Assembly: GCA_002205965.3 (NCBI GenBank)
Contig: NADL03000471.1
Location: 930,001 to 994,000 of the forward strand
Direction of reading: 5' to 3'
Length of the DNA: 64,000 bases
Origin: Kappaphycus alvarezii
Taxonomy: Eukaryota; Rhodophyta; Florideophyceae; Gigartinales; Solieriaceae
The translations under genes and the position numbers were made by a program. Positions 10,743 through 21,899 of the stretch are shown here, one piece after another. Below the pieces are notes generated by a model, which worked only from the letters and a program-made list of their open reading frames with translations, searched no databases and was not told the origin of the DNA. How positions within the stretch are numbered: position 1 is the stretch's first letter; every line of letters begins with the position of its first letter.

Positions 10743-10811
10743 GCCACAACTTGAAATTGTGTATACAGTGTATACCAGGGAACCTTCGTTCTGAGGGTAT
10801 GTATAGTAAGG

Positions 10812-11030
10812 GGTTACCCTACCTCGGTAGTCCTAGTCTGCGATTGCTCTTAGGAGTAAACCAACCCATTCAAGTAACTAAATTCCCCATGGTATTGTAC
10901 ATATACTTAATTTTCTTGCTAAGAGCAATCGCAGACCAACCATTGTTACCCTACTTACAGTACAGTACAGTAGTCCTAGTCTTCGATTGCTCTTGGCAGG
11001 AAATTTAAGTATACCAACCCATTCAAGTAA
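10812..11030. repeat. Compound direct and inverted repeat
   Basis: A unit including TAGTCCTAGTCTGCGATTGC and ending ACCAACCCATTCAAGTAA occurs at 10812-10877 and again, diverged, at 10946-11030. Between them 10919-10935 is the exact reverse complement of 10837-10853 (17 bp). The spacer contains ACAGTACAGTACAGTAG. It may be a small foldback element or the decayed edge of one. Confidence 0.65.
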
Positions 11031-12045
11031 ACACCATGTAACTCATGTTCCCCTTTACCTCCTTTCACTGAACATCCTTGAGTAGAGCCGCAGAGGGAGG
11101 CCCAATCAAGCCAGCCTCAGTCTTGCCGCCTGTGTCCGCACCCTGATCTATCCGGCACCCTTACTGCTCCATTCCCCGGATTCAGTGGCGTATTCCTACC
11201 GATGAGTTGGATGCCGTGGTCGGTGCCGCATATGTCTGCGCCATATTGCCTCGGAACCTTCACTACGTCATCCTCTTCACGTTGAGCCGCAGGGTTAGCC
11301 GCAGTCCAGCTACCCTCAATCATGCCGCACTCAGCTGCGTCCCGTGATAGCAGCACTTCTACAATCTTTCTCTCGCCGGATATGGTAGCAACGTGTACGT
11401 GACCCCTGGCTTTGCTGCGGTGTATATTCTAGCGTTTCCTTACAGCAGCAACTACACCACTTCAGCCTGTTCACTTTGAGTGCCTACTTGGGACGCAGAT
11501 GCACAATGACGGCTTGAGTCGTTCAAGTCCGCCCCATGGTGCCGCAGCACTGATGATTGTCAGTGAGACCATATGGTTTGAACTCATACCTACTGAAGAG
11601 ATCCGGGTAGGGGAAAGATCGCCTGTGAAGAGCGTATCAGGACGTTTGGTGAAAGGGTGAAGAGTAGTGAGTGCAGTGTCATTTATTGAGATTGCTTCCC
11701 TAAACGGAAGACGCCAGAGGTAACTGTGCTTACCGAGAACGCAACTAGGAAGTTTCGTTTATGACGGCAGCAGTTGTATGGCGAGAATCAGCGGTGAGGA
11801 AGAGGAGGTTAGTGGTCTTAGCTTCCTTCGTAGATCTGCCAGCCGCAAGGACTGGCGGTGACCGCGCGTAGGTGACCCATAATTAATCCTTTACAATAAT
11901 TTTGCAGTGTCGCACAGTGCAATCAGTTAATGGGATATTGCGCTTATAATTTATATTTGCCAGCAGACTCTTGAAAAAAAAATATTGATCACCATTAGTT
12001 GCAATTATATATTTTCAGCAGAATATTCCTTCCCAGCCCTCCTTT
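11031..12045. other. Intergenic, no supported gene
   Basis: Only short open frames are present. The longest, minus 11117-11356, has no recognisable motif. The last 100 bp before 12045 are the 3' flank of the TMEM184-like gene. Confidence 0.5.
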
Positions 12046-13485
12046 TCACACATCCGCCAACAACCGTGAACCTTGTCCAGATGGCTCTTCTATCCGCCGT
12101 GGTGGCTCTGGTCGTGGCGGGCGTGGTAACCGCCACGGAGGAGATATTAAATCAGCGCTGATGCCCTGTGGGGCTCGCGGGTTTGGTGGTGCATACGCCG
12201 GAGGAACAGGGGAGACATCACCAAGGATGTTGTCAATACCTGGCACAATAGGTTCCTTATCCCTAAGTTCGCTTCCAAACCCAACACCCCCAGCGAAGCG
12301 ATCCTTAGCATCCGAGAGTACGTCACGAAAATCGACGACATGTAGCAAGGGGTGGTGACTAGCGCGACTGGAGGGAACGGTTCCGATGGGAGTGAGAGTG
12401 TGTTCGGATTGGTGCTCAGTGTAGGAAAACACATAGTAATGTGTAATGGCGGCCGCTGCCATCTCAAGACAGATGAGAAAATCTTGTAGACCAGTTGCTT
12501 GCTCGTATGCGGTGTAACCCTCGACGTCACGGAGGATGCGAAGGCGAACAGCTATGGAAAGCACGACCCCTTGCCAAAATGAGAAAAAGACGACCGCTTT
12601 GACGGAGAGAAACTTGGCAAAGGGGTCAAAAGGAAGAAGCAGTTCGTGGGCGGCATGGTAGAATAGTACGAGACCATAGAGGGCGAGAGAGACGGAGATG
12701 TTATTGAGAAGTGTGATGAGAATATACACAACGGAGCGAAGTGGGGGTGGATGAAGAAAGACGTAGAGTCTGAGAAAAGAGCCTGTGGGCTTGACAAAGA
12801 CAAATTGAAGAACGCTGGCGCGAATTGAGTTGAGAAAAGCGGGACCAAGTTTGAGGGGTGGTAAGTACAGGTGAAAGGGCCACGGGTGCGACATGCGAGG
12901 CTGGGACTCAAGGTAGCGACAGAGGTGCAGATCCCCACCACCGTAGTTAATAAGGAGAACGACAAAGTTGTAAATAACGTAGGCTTCATACGAGTCGCGG
13001 ATGAGCTCGAGTACAAGAACGGTGCGTTCATTTTCGGCGACAAGAGCAAACCACGAGGTCAGCGAGTAGATGGGCACCATGGCAAGGATGCGGACGATGT
13101 GAAGTTGGTACTGAGGATGAGTAAAGTGGCGAAGATGGAGGGCAATATGGCGCGTGGAAAGAAGGACAGCGAGGATGGCCAGTAAGCCGCCAAGGCCAAT
13201 AACGGTGAGAAGAGGGGTAGGAATCATGTGAAAGACTGGGGGGTGGAAATGTTTCGAGTAGAGAGGAGGCGGAGGGGAAAAGGGGGAGGCCGCGCCGGGC
13301 GGCGGGCGGGTCGGAGTGGGAAATTGTGCCGAGGGTTTGTGTTTGGACACAAATGGACGGGCAGCGGGCGAGAAGGGCTGCGGAGGATGAGGCGGCAATT
13401 GAGCAATACGATCTGTATTGGCGCTTCGGAATAGCAGCAAGTTCTGCGGTGGAGGCCAAATTGTCGCGTTGCCTACAATTCTCAT
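12046..13485 (-). CDS. TMEM184 / Ost-alpha-like seven-transmembrane protein
   Basis: This single-exon gene gives 479 residues from the ATG at 13485. A second in-frame ATG at 13227 (residue 87) starts just before the first membrane helix and may be the true start, giving 393 residues, because residues 1-86 are Pro/Ser-rich and unlike the family. The core shows the hallmark of the Solute_trans_a family (TMEM184, organic solute transporter alpha): VPIYSLTSWFAL, then ERTVLVLELIRDSYEAYVIY, then LLINYGGG. About seven hydrophobic segments span residues 87-350, with FWQGVVLS in the sixth and TGLQDFLICLEM in the last. The tail (360-479) is Pro-rich and disordered. TMEM184 proteins act in endomembranes or the plasma membrane; the substrate here is unknown. 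The gene looks intact, and it is flanked by transposon debris. Confidence 0.93.
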   Translation of the reverse strand: MRIVGNATIWPPPQNLLLFRSANTDRIAQLPPHPPQPFSPAARPFVSKHKPSAQFPTPTRPPPGAASPFSPPPPLYSKHFHPPVFHMIPTPLLTVIGLGGLLAILAVLLSTRHIALHLRHFTHPQYQLHIVRILAMVPIYSLTSWFALVAENERTVLVLELIRDSYEAYVIYNFVVLLINYGGGDLHLCRYLESQPRMSHPWPFHLYLPPLKLGPAFLNSIRASVLQFVFVKPTGSFLRLYVFLHPPPLRSVVYILITLLNNISVSLALYGLVLFYHAAHELLLPFDPFAKFLSVKAVVFFSFWQGVVLSIAVRLRILRDVEGYTAYEQATGLQDFLICLEMAAAAITHYYVFSYTEHQSEHTLTPIGTVPSSRASHHPLLHVVDFRDVLSDAKDRFAGGVGFGSELRDKEPIVPGIDNILGDVSPVPPAYAPPNPRAPQGISADLISPPWRLPRPPRPEPPRRIEEPSGQGSRLLADV

Positions 13486-14374
13486 GGCTATAACGTTACA
13501 CTGTAATTCCGTAAGAATACTGTACTATCCAGCACAGGAGTACTCGGCATGTCAAAACTAAAATACGGACCAGGATTACCAGTATATTTTGTACCGTACA
13601 GTATTCTGTTCACAGAAAATTACGACTACAAGTACAAACTTCTCACAGAATTTGATTATTTCTGGATTTTCTGATGTGTTTTTTCAAACTCGTAAACATA
13701 TGTAGTTTTGAGGCTTCGTTCTCTGCAACACGTATGTATGTTGGCAGAATGTACTCATTCTTAATTACTGAGCGGAGAGAGTTTTAAACGTTTTCAACGA
13801 AGCCTTTAAGATCAAGCAGTATTAAAAATAAATCAATCAATCATTACGAGTGACACTGACAGGGCAAAACAAGAGTAAGGGTGTGGAATGTCGGCTCTAG
13901 CAGGTCCTGTGAACCACTAGTCTGTTAAAACTCGAGACATGTCTCCGTAAAGTGCTCAATTTCTTTGAGCCTTTCAGACACAAAACAGAAAAACTATGAC
14001 AGGGCCTTAGAGATGCGCTTCATAGCATTGGAGATCTTTATCCTGAGACTGGATGGTATTGACGAGGCGCTCATTTAAAGGAGGGAATTATAAAGAAACA
14101 AAGTTCAGTTAAATTAGTGCATCTATCCAAACCCCAGTCTGCGTGAAAGATGCTAAAAATCACAATGGCCGACGTGTTTTGAAACCCAACGTCTCGTTTC
14201 ATAATTATTTCAGTATATCTCAGACCAACTTCCGAGCTCATTCTCTTTCATTTCGTATACAGAGCAATGACGAAAGGCACCAGTAAAAGATGACAGATGT
14301 AAGCGAAAAGTACAATCGCCTTTTAGCTAGAGTAATTCCGTTGCGTAAAGGGCTCCATTCACACTTCCAAGGTA
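13486..14374. other. Intergenic upstream of the TMEM184-like gene
   Basis: No gene is supported. The stretch includes GTACCGTACAGTATTCTG near 13593 (one of the dispersed GTAC-rich palindromic motifs) and a run of AATCAATCAATC near 13834. Confidence 0.5.
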
Positions 14375-14835
14375 GTGAGTGACGAAGATCTGTTATACCT
14401 GTTCGCCGTGATTATCCTCATTCCAACAGCATGCAGAGAAATGTCGAGAACAAGACGGAAACAGAAAATGCACTCAGGGATGAATCGCCAGGCCGTGGTG
14501 TTGCTGGTGCGTCCGGTTGGAACATCTCACCCCATGTCACCTAGTCTGGATGCAGATTGCACCATCGCTAGAATTCAGCTCCAAAAGCGGCCTTTACTTG
14601 CCTTCAAAAGCCGGTTTTGTTTGATACCAGTTTCATCAGTCACAGAAATTATACTATCGCATTTATCGAGGAGTTAGTTCCGCGGATCGCGCCCAAGTGT
14701 CACTCGACACCTGGGGTTATCCGCCGCCGTATCTACCAGCGATTGAGTTGCACACTCTGGTCACCCATCGCTCAAGCTATCCTGTCCCGAGCCCTTATGC
14801 GCATGGAGGACGAGGTACATCCGGGTAGATCTTAA
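14375..14835 (+). other. Two short open frames, unrecognised
   Basis: Overlapping plus frames (14375-14677 and 14617-14835) encode a hydrophobic start, then a charged Arg/Glu-rich end (ALMRMEDEVHPG). They may be one broken frame. I recognise no family, and decayed transposon sequence is as likely as a gene. Confidence 0.2.
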
Positions 14836-14910
14836 CCGTATAGTTAGGACGTGAGCAGTCCCCAGAAGATACTGAAAGAAGTTCAATGCATTCAGTATCT
14901 ACTGGCCTCG
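14826..14910. repeat. Imperfect inverted repeat shared with the Gypsy 3' region
   Basis: 14826-14872 is, reversed, about 45 bp similar to 51947-51992 (GGGGACTG..CACGTC.TAACTATACGG). The following 14881-14908 (AATGCATTCAGTATCTACTGG) matches 51940-51966 directly. Together they make a short foldback (CCAGAAGATACTGA against TCAGTATCTACTGG). Confidence 0.55.
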
Positions 14911-15301
14911 ATGCATTAAACTTATAAATTTTCATTCTGAATTTCGGGCCGAATCTGACTGCAGCACACCTACCACCAACAGATTGCACCCCTTTGTTCT
15001 ATGTTCTCCTTCCTTGGTATACCCACGTATCATTGGTTGGATTTCTCGTTCAATTATCCATTCCACGCAGTTGGTTTTAGTATTGTTCCGTTGCAGTAGA
15101 ACCAGAATTTCTCTCTTGACTACATTTTTCAGGCCGCTTGGATCCGATATCGCGGGTTCACCAATGATGGTCTGGCATCCGCTAGTCGGCTACAAGACAT
15201 CATCAAGATCGCAAATGAGCGACGCTAAGGATCTGCTCCCTAAAATTGCGGCAGTATTTACTCTAACTCTCAAACCCAATTTTGAGAATCCCAACATCAT
15301 C

Positions 15302-15937
15302 CAACAGAGGGGGATTTTTGGGTTATTTTAATGTATGGAAGATGTAGTTGGTTGTATCCACGCTGCTAGTGCGATGTGCGGGATAAGTCATCACTGATGG
15401 CCGGCTCAATGCCAGCGAGCAGGCATGCCGCGTTAGGCATGACGGCCCCGGCAGCGTGCCTTTGGATAAGCACCGCTCTAACCTTCCTGTGGGTCGGCAT
15501 CGCTCGGACGGCCACGTTCCGAGCGACATCGGCGTGCACCGCGTACGCGTGTGGGTGCCAGTCTCCAAGGGTGGATATTCGGATAGGCACAATCCTTCCT
15601 CTAGAAGACGTCGCGACCAGGAGTTCGTACCTTCTAAGCTTGGCGGAAATTGCTGCGTTGAGGGGTACATTCAATCCACTCACATGGATTCAATCCATGT
15701 GAGTGGATTGAATGTACGCACTCTCCTATTAGAAGGCGCGAGAGGATTGACGAGCGTGACGTCAAAAAAGTCCGTTCCTCCGTTGCTACCTATTGCCTCG
15801 ATATCCGGCCTTGTGCGGTGAAACCCCTGTCGCTGCTCGATGGCAGGGTGACGGGCTGCCTTCTGCAGTTCTGTGGCGAGGGGGACGAGACTGCTTTTAC
15901 CCAGCGAGAATTGCAATGGATGCACGGGCGTTTTCAC
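15302..15937 (-). pseudogene. LINE-like endonuclease C-terminus, second copy
   Basis: On minus, 15680-15937 encodes AARHPAIEQRQGFHRTRPDI and NGGTDFFDVTLVNPLAP, matching the plus-strand copy at 9926-10516 (KAARHP, RPDIKALG, DVTVIHPL). The tail continues at 15366-15683 (STLGDWHPHAYAVHADVARN), matching STLHVGGWHPTARDLANRV at 10561-10620. Thus E...RPD...D-V-T of the PD-(D/E)XK nuclease is kept while the zinc finger and RT are lost. A perfect palindrome at 15665-15717 interrupts the reading. About 70 bp at the 3' end (15302-15375) recur at 36.7 kb. Confidence 0.7.
15665..15717. repeat. Perfect 53-nt palindrome (26-bp arms, 1-nt centre)
   Basis: The left arm 15665-15690 begins GTACATTCAATCCACTCACA. 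The right arm 15692-15717 is its exact reverse complement; only base 15691 is unpaired. It lies inside the LINE-like endonuclease remnant. Confidence 0.97.
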
Positions 15938-16097
15938 AAGATTAATCGCAAAGGCTACTGCCTCGAACTGTGTGATACGCCTGTTGCCTGCGCTCCGTCT
16001 TTAAAGTTATATGGCCAAACGTCCCTTATCAAACTTTGCCCGATAGACCGAAGATAATATCTCAATCAGGATTTTTGTAAAGCTGACAAGGTTCATA

Positions 16098-16313
16098 ATG
16101 CTCCCTTCAGGCATCGATCCGTCAAACCTTCATGCTGTGTACATTATGAGAGAAACTGGAAATGTAAAATCAGTTGGGAGGGCTGATAGGGTAAAACTGG
16201 CGTCAACGGAAAAAGGAACCACTCTAACAGAACTTGGCTACGGACGGCCAGCGGAGGCTTGGGGATCGACAGAAGGTGCGAGGGTCAAGGAAACGGAGAA
16301 CGTCGATGGCTAG
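16098..16313 (+). other. Short ORF, unrecognised
   Basis: An ATG-started 71-residue frame, polar and Gly/Glu-rich towards its end. It is followed directly by a purine-rich stretch. No family is recognised. It is probably a chance frame in decayed DNA. Confidence 0.15.
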
Positions 16314-16630
16314 AGGGGACAAGGTAGGGGATGGCCAGGTGTTGGGTTGGTTGATACCCTTTACTAGATTGCGAGAGCTCTTAAGCTAACCTTATGTAGA
16401 ACTCTAGATAGCTATCAACATCTAGTGTAGTGAGCTTAGAGTAAAGGAATACGGTTACAGCTTCTTCGAGTAAACTCAATAAGTCTCACTATGTCAAATA
16501 AAATCATGTACAAACCCTAAAAAATGCAACAACGTAGCATAAAAACCACAATAGCAGTGCCATCTCGACTCACAACTACTGTTCCAGTATATCTATCTTA
16601 GCTTTCACAGCATTTGTAGTCTAGAGTAAC

Positions 16631-17073
16631 TACCATAGAACTACCTAGGAGTAGAATAGAACTCAGTGTAACCGCAGTAGAACACAATAAAACCATGCAA
16701 GTCTAGAAAAGAAAGCGCAAAGGCGCTGCGTGTAGGAATAGATTTTTACACTATTCCCACCCCTGGGCCATTGACGACCTCGTCAATGGTATTGTGGGAG
16801 AATATTCTGGGAGCGAATATAATCCTGGAAGACTTGAGTCACCACTGGAGATCCAGCCGAATCAATATCCACAAAGTCCATAGTCGGTTGCCATTCTGCA
16901 TCATGCGTAAGCGTACCCGGCATCAAAGTCAATAACTTGAATCCACGGGTAAATACCATAGAAACACCTAGGAGTGGAATAGAACGCAGTGTAACCGCAG
17001 TAGAACACTATAAAACCATGCAAGTCTAGAAAAGAAAGCGCAAAGGCGCTGCGTGTAGGAATAGATTGTTACA
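16631..17073 (-). repeat. Pair of 120-bp direct repeats, possibly miniature LTRs
   Basis: 16631-16750 and 16954-17073 are near-identical (for example AAGCGCAAAGGCGCTGCGTG in both). On minus each starts TGTAA. The ~200 bp between them includes a 22-bp palindrome and a minus open stretch (DFVDIDSAGSPVV). The arrangement could be a very small LTR pair (TRIM-like), but I see no target duplication outside it. Confidence 0.6.
16768..16789. repeat. 22-bp hairpin
   Basis: CCATTGACGA at 16768-16777 pairs perfectly with TCGTCAATGG at 16780-16789, leaving a 2-nt centre. Flanking CCCAC and GTGGG extend the fold. Confidence 0.8.
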
Positions 17074-19900
17074 ACCACCAAGCTACCCGACATGAGAGTT
17101 TTTGCAAGCGACTTAAGTGATAAAGTGGACGTTGCCGGACAAGGACAAAGAGTGGAAAGGAAAGAAGGGTTACTTCTTTAGTATCTCATTCTGAAGGGGT
17201 AAGCTCTTCCACCACAGCTAGAAACTGGAGAGCTGATCAAAGGTTTCAGTTCAAATTTGACACTCAACTCTCTTTTAATCTCCTGGGAGCAGTAATTTAT
17301 TCAGCGTATATAGATTTTTCCCAACCAAAGTCCCGATAAAGTTATTGAAGGCAACACAACCGCAGAAAATGGCTTCATGGTGACGCCAGAAATTGCCAAA
17401 GGTACTTGACCGAAACTATGCAAATCAACTCCTCACAACAATCATTCTCAAGGTCAGTCCTAGAACTTCCCTCGAGATATCATAAGGACCTATGTCAGCT
17501 CGCCGTCGTCTTCGGTTGAAAGGTTTCCTGCGATTCCCGCTTACCAAAACCTGTCTTGTGTCTCGAGGGTTATGTTGAGGAGTTGCCGCTAGTCGAGATC
17601 CACTGCAACCCTGTAAATCTGCTAAGGTGCCAAGCTACAACTCGTGTCTGCGGGCTTCTTCTTCTTCGCGCCGAAGAGGAAAAGTCACTACCTTGAAGAC
17701 GGACCCTCGGGTCCCGCCAAACCCTCCCTTTACTGTATGCAACCGATCTCCCATATATGCAGTCAAAAGATTATCATACATAAAAAATATGTATACTTTG
17801 CATCCTTCTAATTTGTTTAACAACAGACCCGATAATCCTGAAAGAATTACTGACAAAGAAGGTGAGCGTCAATAAAAGAGAAAAATGGAAAACGAATGTA
17901 GTAAGGAGAAACGAAAATTTCTTCGCGTAAATGAAAAAGGAAAGTATATAGATAAACAGAAGTAGGAAGAATTTCTGTGCATAAAGATAATGTCTTCAGT
18001 TTCTTGCTTGGAATAGGTCTGCAGAAAGCTCAGAATTGGATCCAACAAGCACCTACCACTTCTTCAAAATCATCTACATGAACGAAATGGAGCTGCTCTT
18101 ATCTTGATCAGTTTAGACCAGAAGAAGGAGGAGCAGTCTATGGTGTCTTCAACTTTATTTTCAGTTTCATAAATGCTCTTTAAAACTGCGATAAATTTAA
18201 AGTCCTTCAGAGCTAAGATATTTCTGAGTATTTGATCCAAAATATGTTACCAAATTCATGGATTCAGGCTCCCCAAGAGCTTTTTGTGAACTGGACTACT
18301 TGTTCATGGGGTGCGAATTAATCATATTTCAACTTTCGTGCAAACATATCTAAAAATATTAATCATACTGCTGCTATCGGAAGATATCAAGTAAAAAGTA
18401 AAGAAAACCTTGGATATAAATCTTAGCGCTTTTAGATAAGTTTTGGATAAATTTCCCGTAGAACTTAATGTAGAAGAGTAAATCCTGGCGTGGAGGGCTA
18501 TCACAAGCGATCTGTAAATTCCTCGAAATTCATACGAAGCAATTCACTCACGCACATGCAGTCAAGGAAAGTACAGGTTGAGCTTAGTGCCGTCCCAAAC
18601 CCGAGGCAATCAAGAAATCACAGTCCGCTTCAAGAGGGTCGCTGCTGAGCTAGTTAGAGCTGACAAGTAATATAATTTTATCAAAGTTTTGCATTTTCTA
18701 GCTTCTTCTTGCCGCAGTTTTTCTCATAGTCGAATTGAGTCACTAATTTTCACCCTTGTTTTATAAAGCTTCTATAATAATGTTTTGATATTCTGTGTCG
18801 AGAATTTAGCAAAAAGACGAGGCCTCAAAAGATAATTTGTACGTTTATGTTTAGTAAGAATGGATTCTATACAAGAGAAGTCCTTCTCGTAGCAAAATTT
18901 AAGGAAACTGGAAATTTTTATCCACTGTGTATGGCCTTTCATAACTATATATGAACCCATACGGAAGAAAGTATACATTGGAAGAGACAAAGAAATCTCA
19001 TGAAATGGAACGGGAGACGGAAATATTTGCCATATCAAATACTGAAAATATTTTTTCCAGGATTAGAAGCTATGCTGGCAGCCCAAGACATTAATTTCGT
19101 AGTTTCGCTTGCTTACATCTAGAGTGAATACATTTGTAGTAGATACAATAAGTTTCACACATTTTCTGTAGTTTAAACCTCTCAATTATCATTTTTGTTA
19201 GGAGAAATTCATATTTGGCGGGAGATTAAAACTCCAGACATCCGTAACTTTACCGAACTTGGAAGAAAAGGCACCAGAATAATGAGGGAATTCGTGCTCG
19301 CTGATGACCAACCAGCTTCACTATTCGCTACCCTTTTCCGCTTCTGTAACCCCTTCAAAATCTCTATTACAGTATTTTCTCTTTGTTTAAATGTTGTTTC
19401 AAAGTCAGTTATGGGCCCAAAAGTCAATATGAACAAAGAAGGAAGTTGACTGATCTGGAACTTTTCACCCCAATAAAGACTTGCAACGGTGGGCCGAAAA
19501 TCAATCAAGTCAAAGATGCACGTGATATGGCAGAACCCTGCACCCCCCACATCGCTGTGGTATCATGAACTATCTCTTATTTCAACAAGTTAGCTTCTTT
19601 TATGAGAAGGAAGGATGAATAATTGTCTTTTTTGTTTCTTATTTTTGAGATGTTCCTACCGATCATCTTATTCTTGCTCATACATCCTCGCTATCGTAAA
19701 CTGGGGAATCACTGGCTATTAAATCTATAAGTAATGCAAATTTGATGGGATCAACTTGACCAATTCAAATTGCAGCTAATCAGCTTGAATGAAAATAAAG
19801 AAAAGGACAGTTATGTAATACAAAAATATGCTATTTACCAATTTTTTTTGACAAGATGTTGTAATCAATCGAGTTCGTTGAAATCGAAAAAAGAAACAGC
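17074..19900. other. Gene-poor stretch becoming AT-rich
   Basis: Nothing is supported as a gene. The short frames 17627-17875 (plus), 18772-19038 (minus) and 19195-19449 (plus) have no recognisable domain. Composition turns strongly AT-rich from about 17.8 kb. Confidence 0.5.
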
Positions 19901-19919
19901 AGGAAAATGAGTGGACAAG

Positions 19920-20920
19920 AATTCAAAACTTTTGTAACAATTTTCGTTCTGAGTGTGCCCCTCTTATTACATCAATGAAAAACCATGCAGAAGATGCCCG
20001 CATCGCAACTGTCAACACCATCTCCAAATCTGCTGCTGATATTTTCGTTACTGAAACTAAACATAGTAATATTTTATTGTATGAAGCAACATCTGTTCCT
20101 AATAGCCTTACTTTAACTCCAGATGGCACTTCTAAGTCCTTATATGTAAAATGAAGTGAGTCCCTTATCACTAAGTACTTCTAATCCCTTCCTGTTGACA
20201 CTGGAAACAACATTAGCCAGCAACAGACAAGAAATAATTTCCAGAAAAAAGGAAGTAAAAGCCTAATCGAAATAGTAATAGCCGCAGTCAGGAAACTGAT
20301 ACGTCAAATAATAAGAGTTGCGACCATTTCGTAAATAAAAACACCCAGAAAACAGCCAGAATTGAGCTAACCGACAAAGAAGCGTTGCATTGGAAGGGAA
20401 CAAAATGAATTCGAGAGCAATGAATGACAGCACAAGTCTCAAATCTTACAAAATTCCGGTCCATTTTTTCGCAAGGGCTTTAGCTCCGTCAAAAATAAGT
20501 ACACATCGTCGCTTTACAGAGAGCTCTCCCAGATTCTGCAGATGTTGGAGATGAACACAATCATATCATTGACAGTGGATGTCCACGAAGTGTTGTGGCA
20601 TAAAATCAATTGCCACGATTTTTATAGCTTTAGAAATTAAAGTCAAATTGCGTCCCCTTTATTGAGGACAAGTTATTAATGATTATGGGAGAGAGTGAAA
20701 CGAGTCAAAGTTATCTTTTCGATATGGGATCTGCCTCATGTCGATATAACTGCATTGAAAGTTAACATCCGGTTTTCTGTAAAACATGGTGATGGTTTCC
20801 TGTTGCTGAGATATGATATTACGCACAAGTTATGACAAGATGTTAGTATTTCAGCCTGTATTGAAGATAAATTCGTCAAAATTTTCCCTTTGAGATAAAA
20901 ATCGGCTATAAGGAAACAGC
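19920..20920 (+). pseudogene. Possible retroelement gag/protease relic
   Basis: Read on plus with stops ignored, 19950-20155 gives a helical, polar stretch (CAPLITSMKNHAEDARIATV) of Gag-like character. Near 20570 IDSGCPRSVVA stands where a retroelement aspartic protease has its D-S/T-G site followed by S-V. About 45 residues later FDMGSA resembles the F-FG block of the same fold. Stops are frequent. This is pattern matching by eye and could be wrong. Confidence 0.3.
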
Positions 20921-21346
20921 GGATTCTGATTCTGTTCTAACATATATATATTTCGTAATTTCAGCGGTGAAAGAGGGAGTTCATGCTCGGATTTAATTAA
21001 AGTGCCCTCACTTACATCTGCAATGATCAACAGAGGACACTATGAGCATGCAGTCCGTTCGGGTGACCGAACGAGTCACTACACCTAGAGAACAATTCTG
21101 CACCGATCTAAGGGTAGCTACAAGTTCTTACAGTGAATACTGTAAGGGTCCGGTACCATGTGGGTACGGTGTGTACCTGCCAGCGATGATCTCCATTTTC
21201 AGTCGATTTGTCGGACCGTATCTTAAATTTTCTTGTTTCTGGCTTTAATCGCATATATACGTTTTCACGCCATTCCGTTGGGCCAAATTCCAAAATATCT
21301 CCTGCTACGCCCGAAAATCGGGCCATAGCCGCCGCTGGTTGTTTAT

Positions 21347-21865
21347 TTAAGCCTGGCTCTCCTCCTTTCTGCCACGGGATCCACACTGCATACGATCAGC
21401 CTCCCAGGTCCCCGCAATTCCCCCAGTCGGGGCTGCGTGGCGAGCTTGGTGCGGCAGCTTTGTAGGGCCGTAAGCGAAGGACCCACCGGCGCCCTCCGTA
21501 CGGGGGTGAGTGCCAGTGGTGAGAACGTGGTCTCTCCTCTGAGTTGTTGTATTGAACGTGTCGCGGCAGCCTTGACTGGGGGTCTTCGTAGCGGATCGGG
21601 GTTTCACGGGACGGTGAGTCCAGTTCGGGGCGGCACTGTCGTAGGGCCGTAAGCATCCGCACTGCTTACGATCGGCCTCCCAGGTCCCCGCAATTCTCTC
21701 GGTCGGGGCTGCATGGCGAGCTGGGTGCTGCGGCTTTGTAGGGCCGTAGGCGAAGGACCCACCTGCGCCCTCCGCAAGGGGATGAGTGCCGGTGGTGAGA
21801 ACGTGGTCTGCCTTCTGAGTCTTAGTATTGAGCGTGTTGCGTCTGCTTCGGCATGTGGTTTTCAT
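21347..21865 (-). CDS. ORF of two 92-residue repeats over a GC-rich duplication
   Basis: An ATG at 21865 opens 172 residues made of two similar units. Each contains DHVLTTGTHP, EGAGGSFAYGPTK and ARHAAPT..IAGTWEADR, with CG at the end. The underlying DNA repeat has a period of 276 bp, an exact multiple of three, so both copies share the frame. It is rich in Thr, Ala, Gly and His and has no signal peptide. I recognise no family. The frame may be a by-product of a GC-rich tandem duplication rather than a gene. Confidence 0.25.
   Translation of the reverse strand: MKTTCRSRRNTLNTKTQKADHVLTTGTHPLAEGAGGSFAYGPTKPQHPARHAAPTERIAGTWEADRKQCGCLRPYDSAAPNWTHRPVKPRSATKTPSQGCRDTFNTTTQRRDHVLTTGTHPRTEGAGGSFAYGPTKLPHQARHAAPTGGIAGTWEADRMQCGSRGRKEESQA
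21381..21842. repeat. GC-rich tandem duplication, 276-bp period
   Basis: 21381-21566 and 21657-21842 match over ~186 bp (for example CTCCCAGGTCCCCGCAATTC in both). A third partial piece (GTAGGGCCGTAAGC) lies between them at 21640-21654. The block is markedly GC-rich within an AT-rich region. Confidence 0.85.
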
Positions 21866-21899
21866 CTGAAGCGTTTAAAACTTCTCTGTCCTAAAGCTT

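Noticed and set aside
12147..13049. Overlapping minus frames inside the TMEM184-like gene
   Set aside because: Shadow frames of the 479-residue gene; composition is what a shifted reading of that gene gives.
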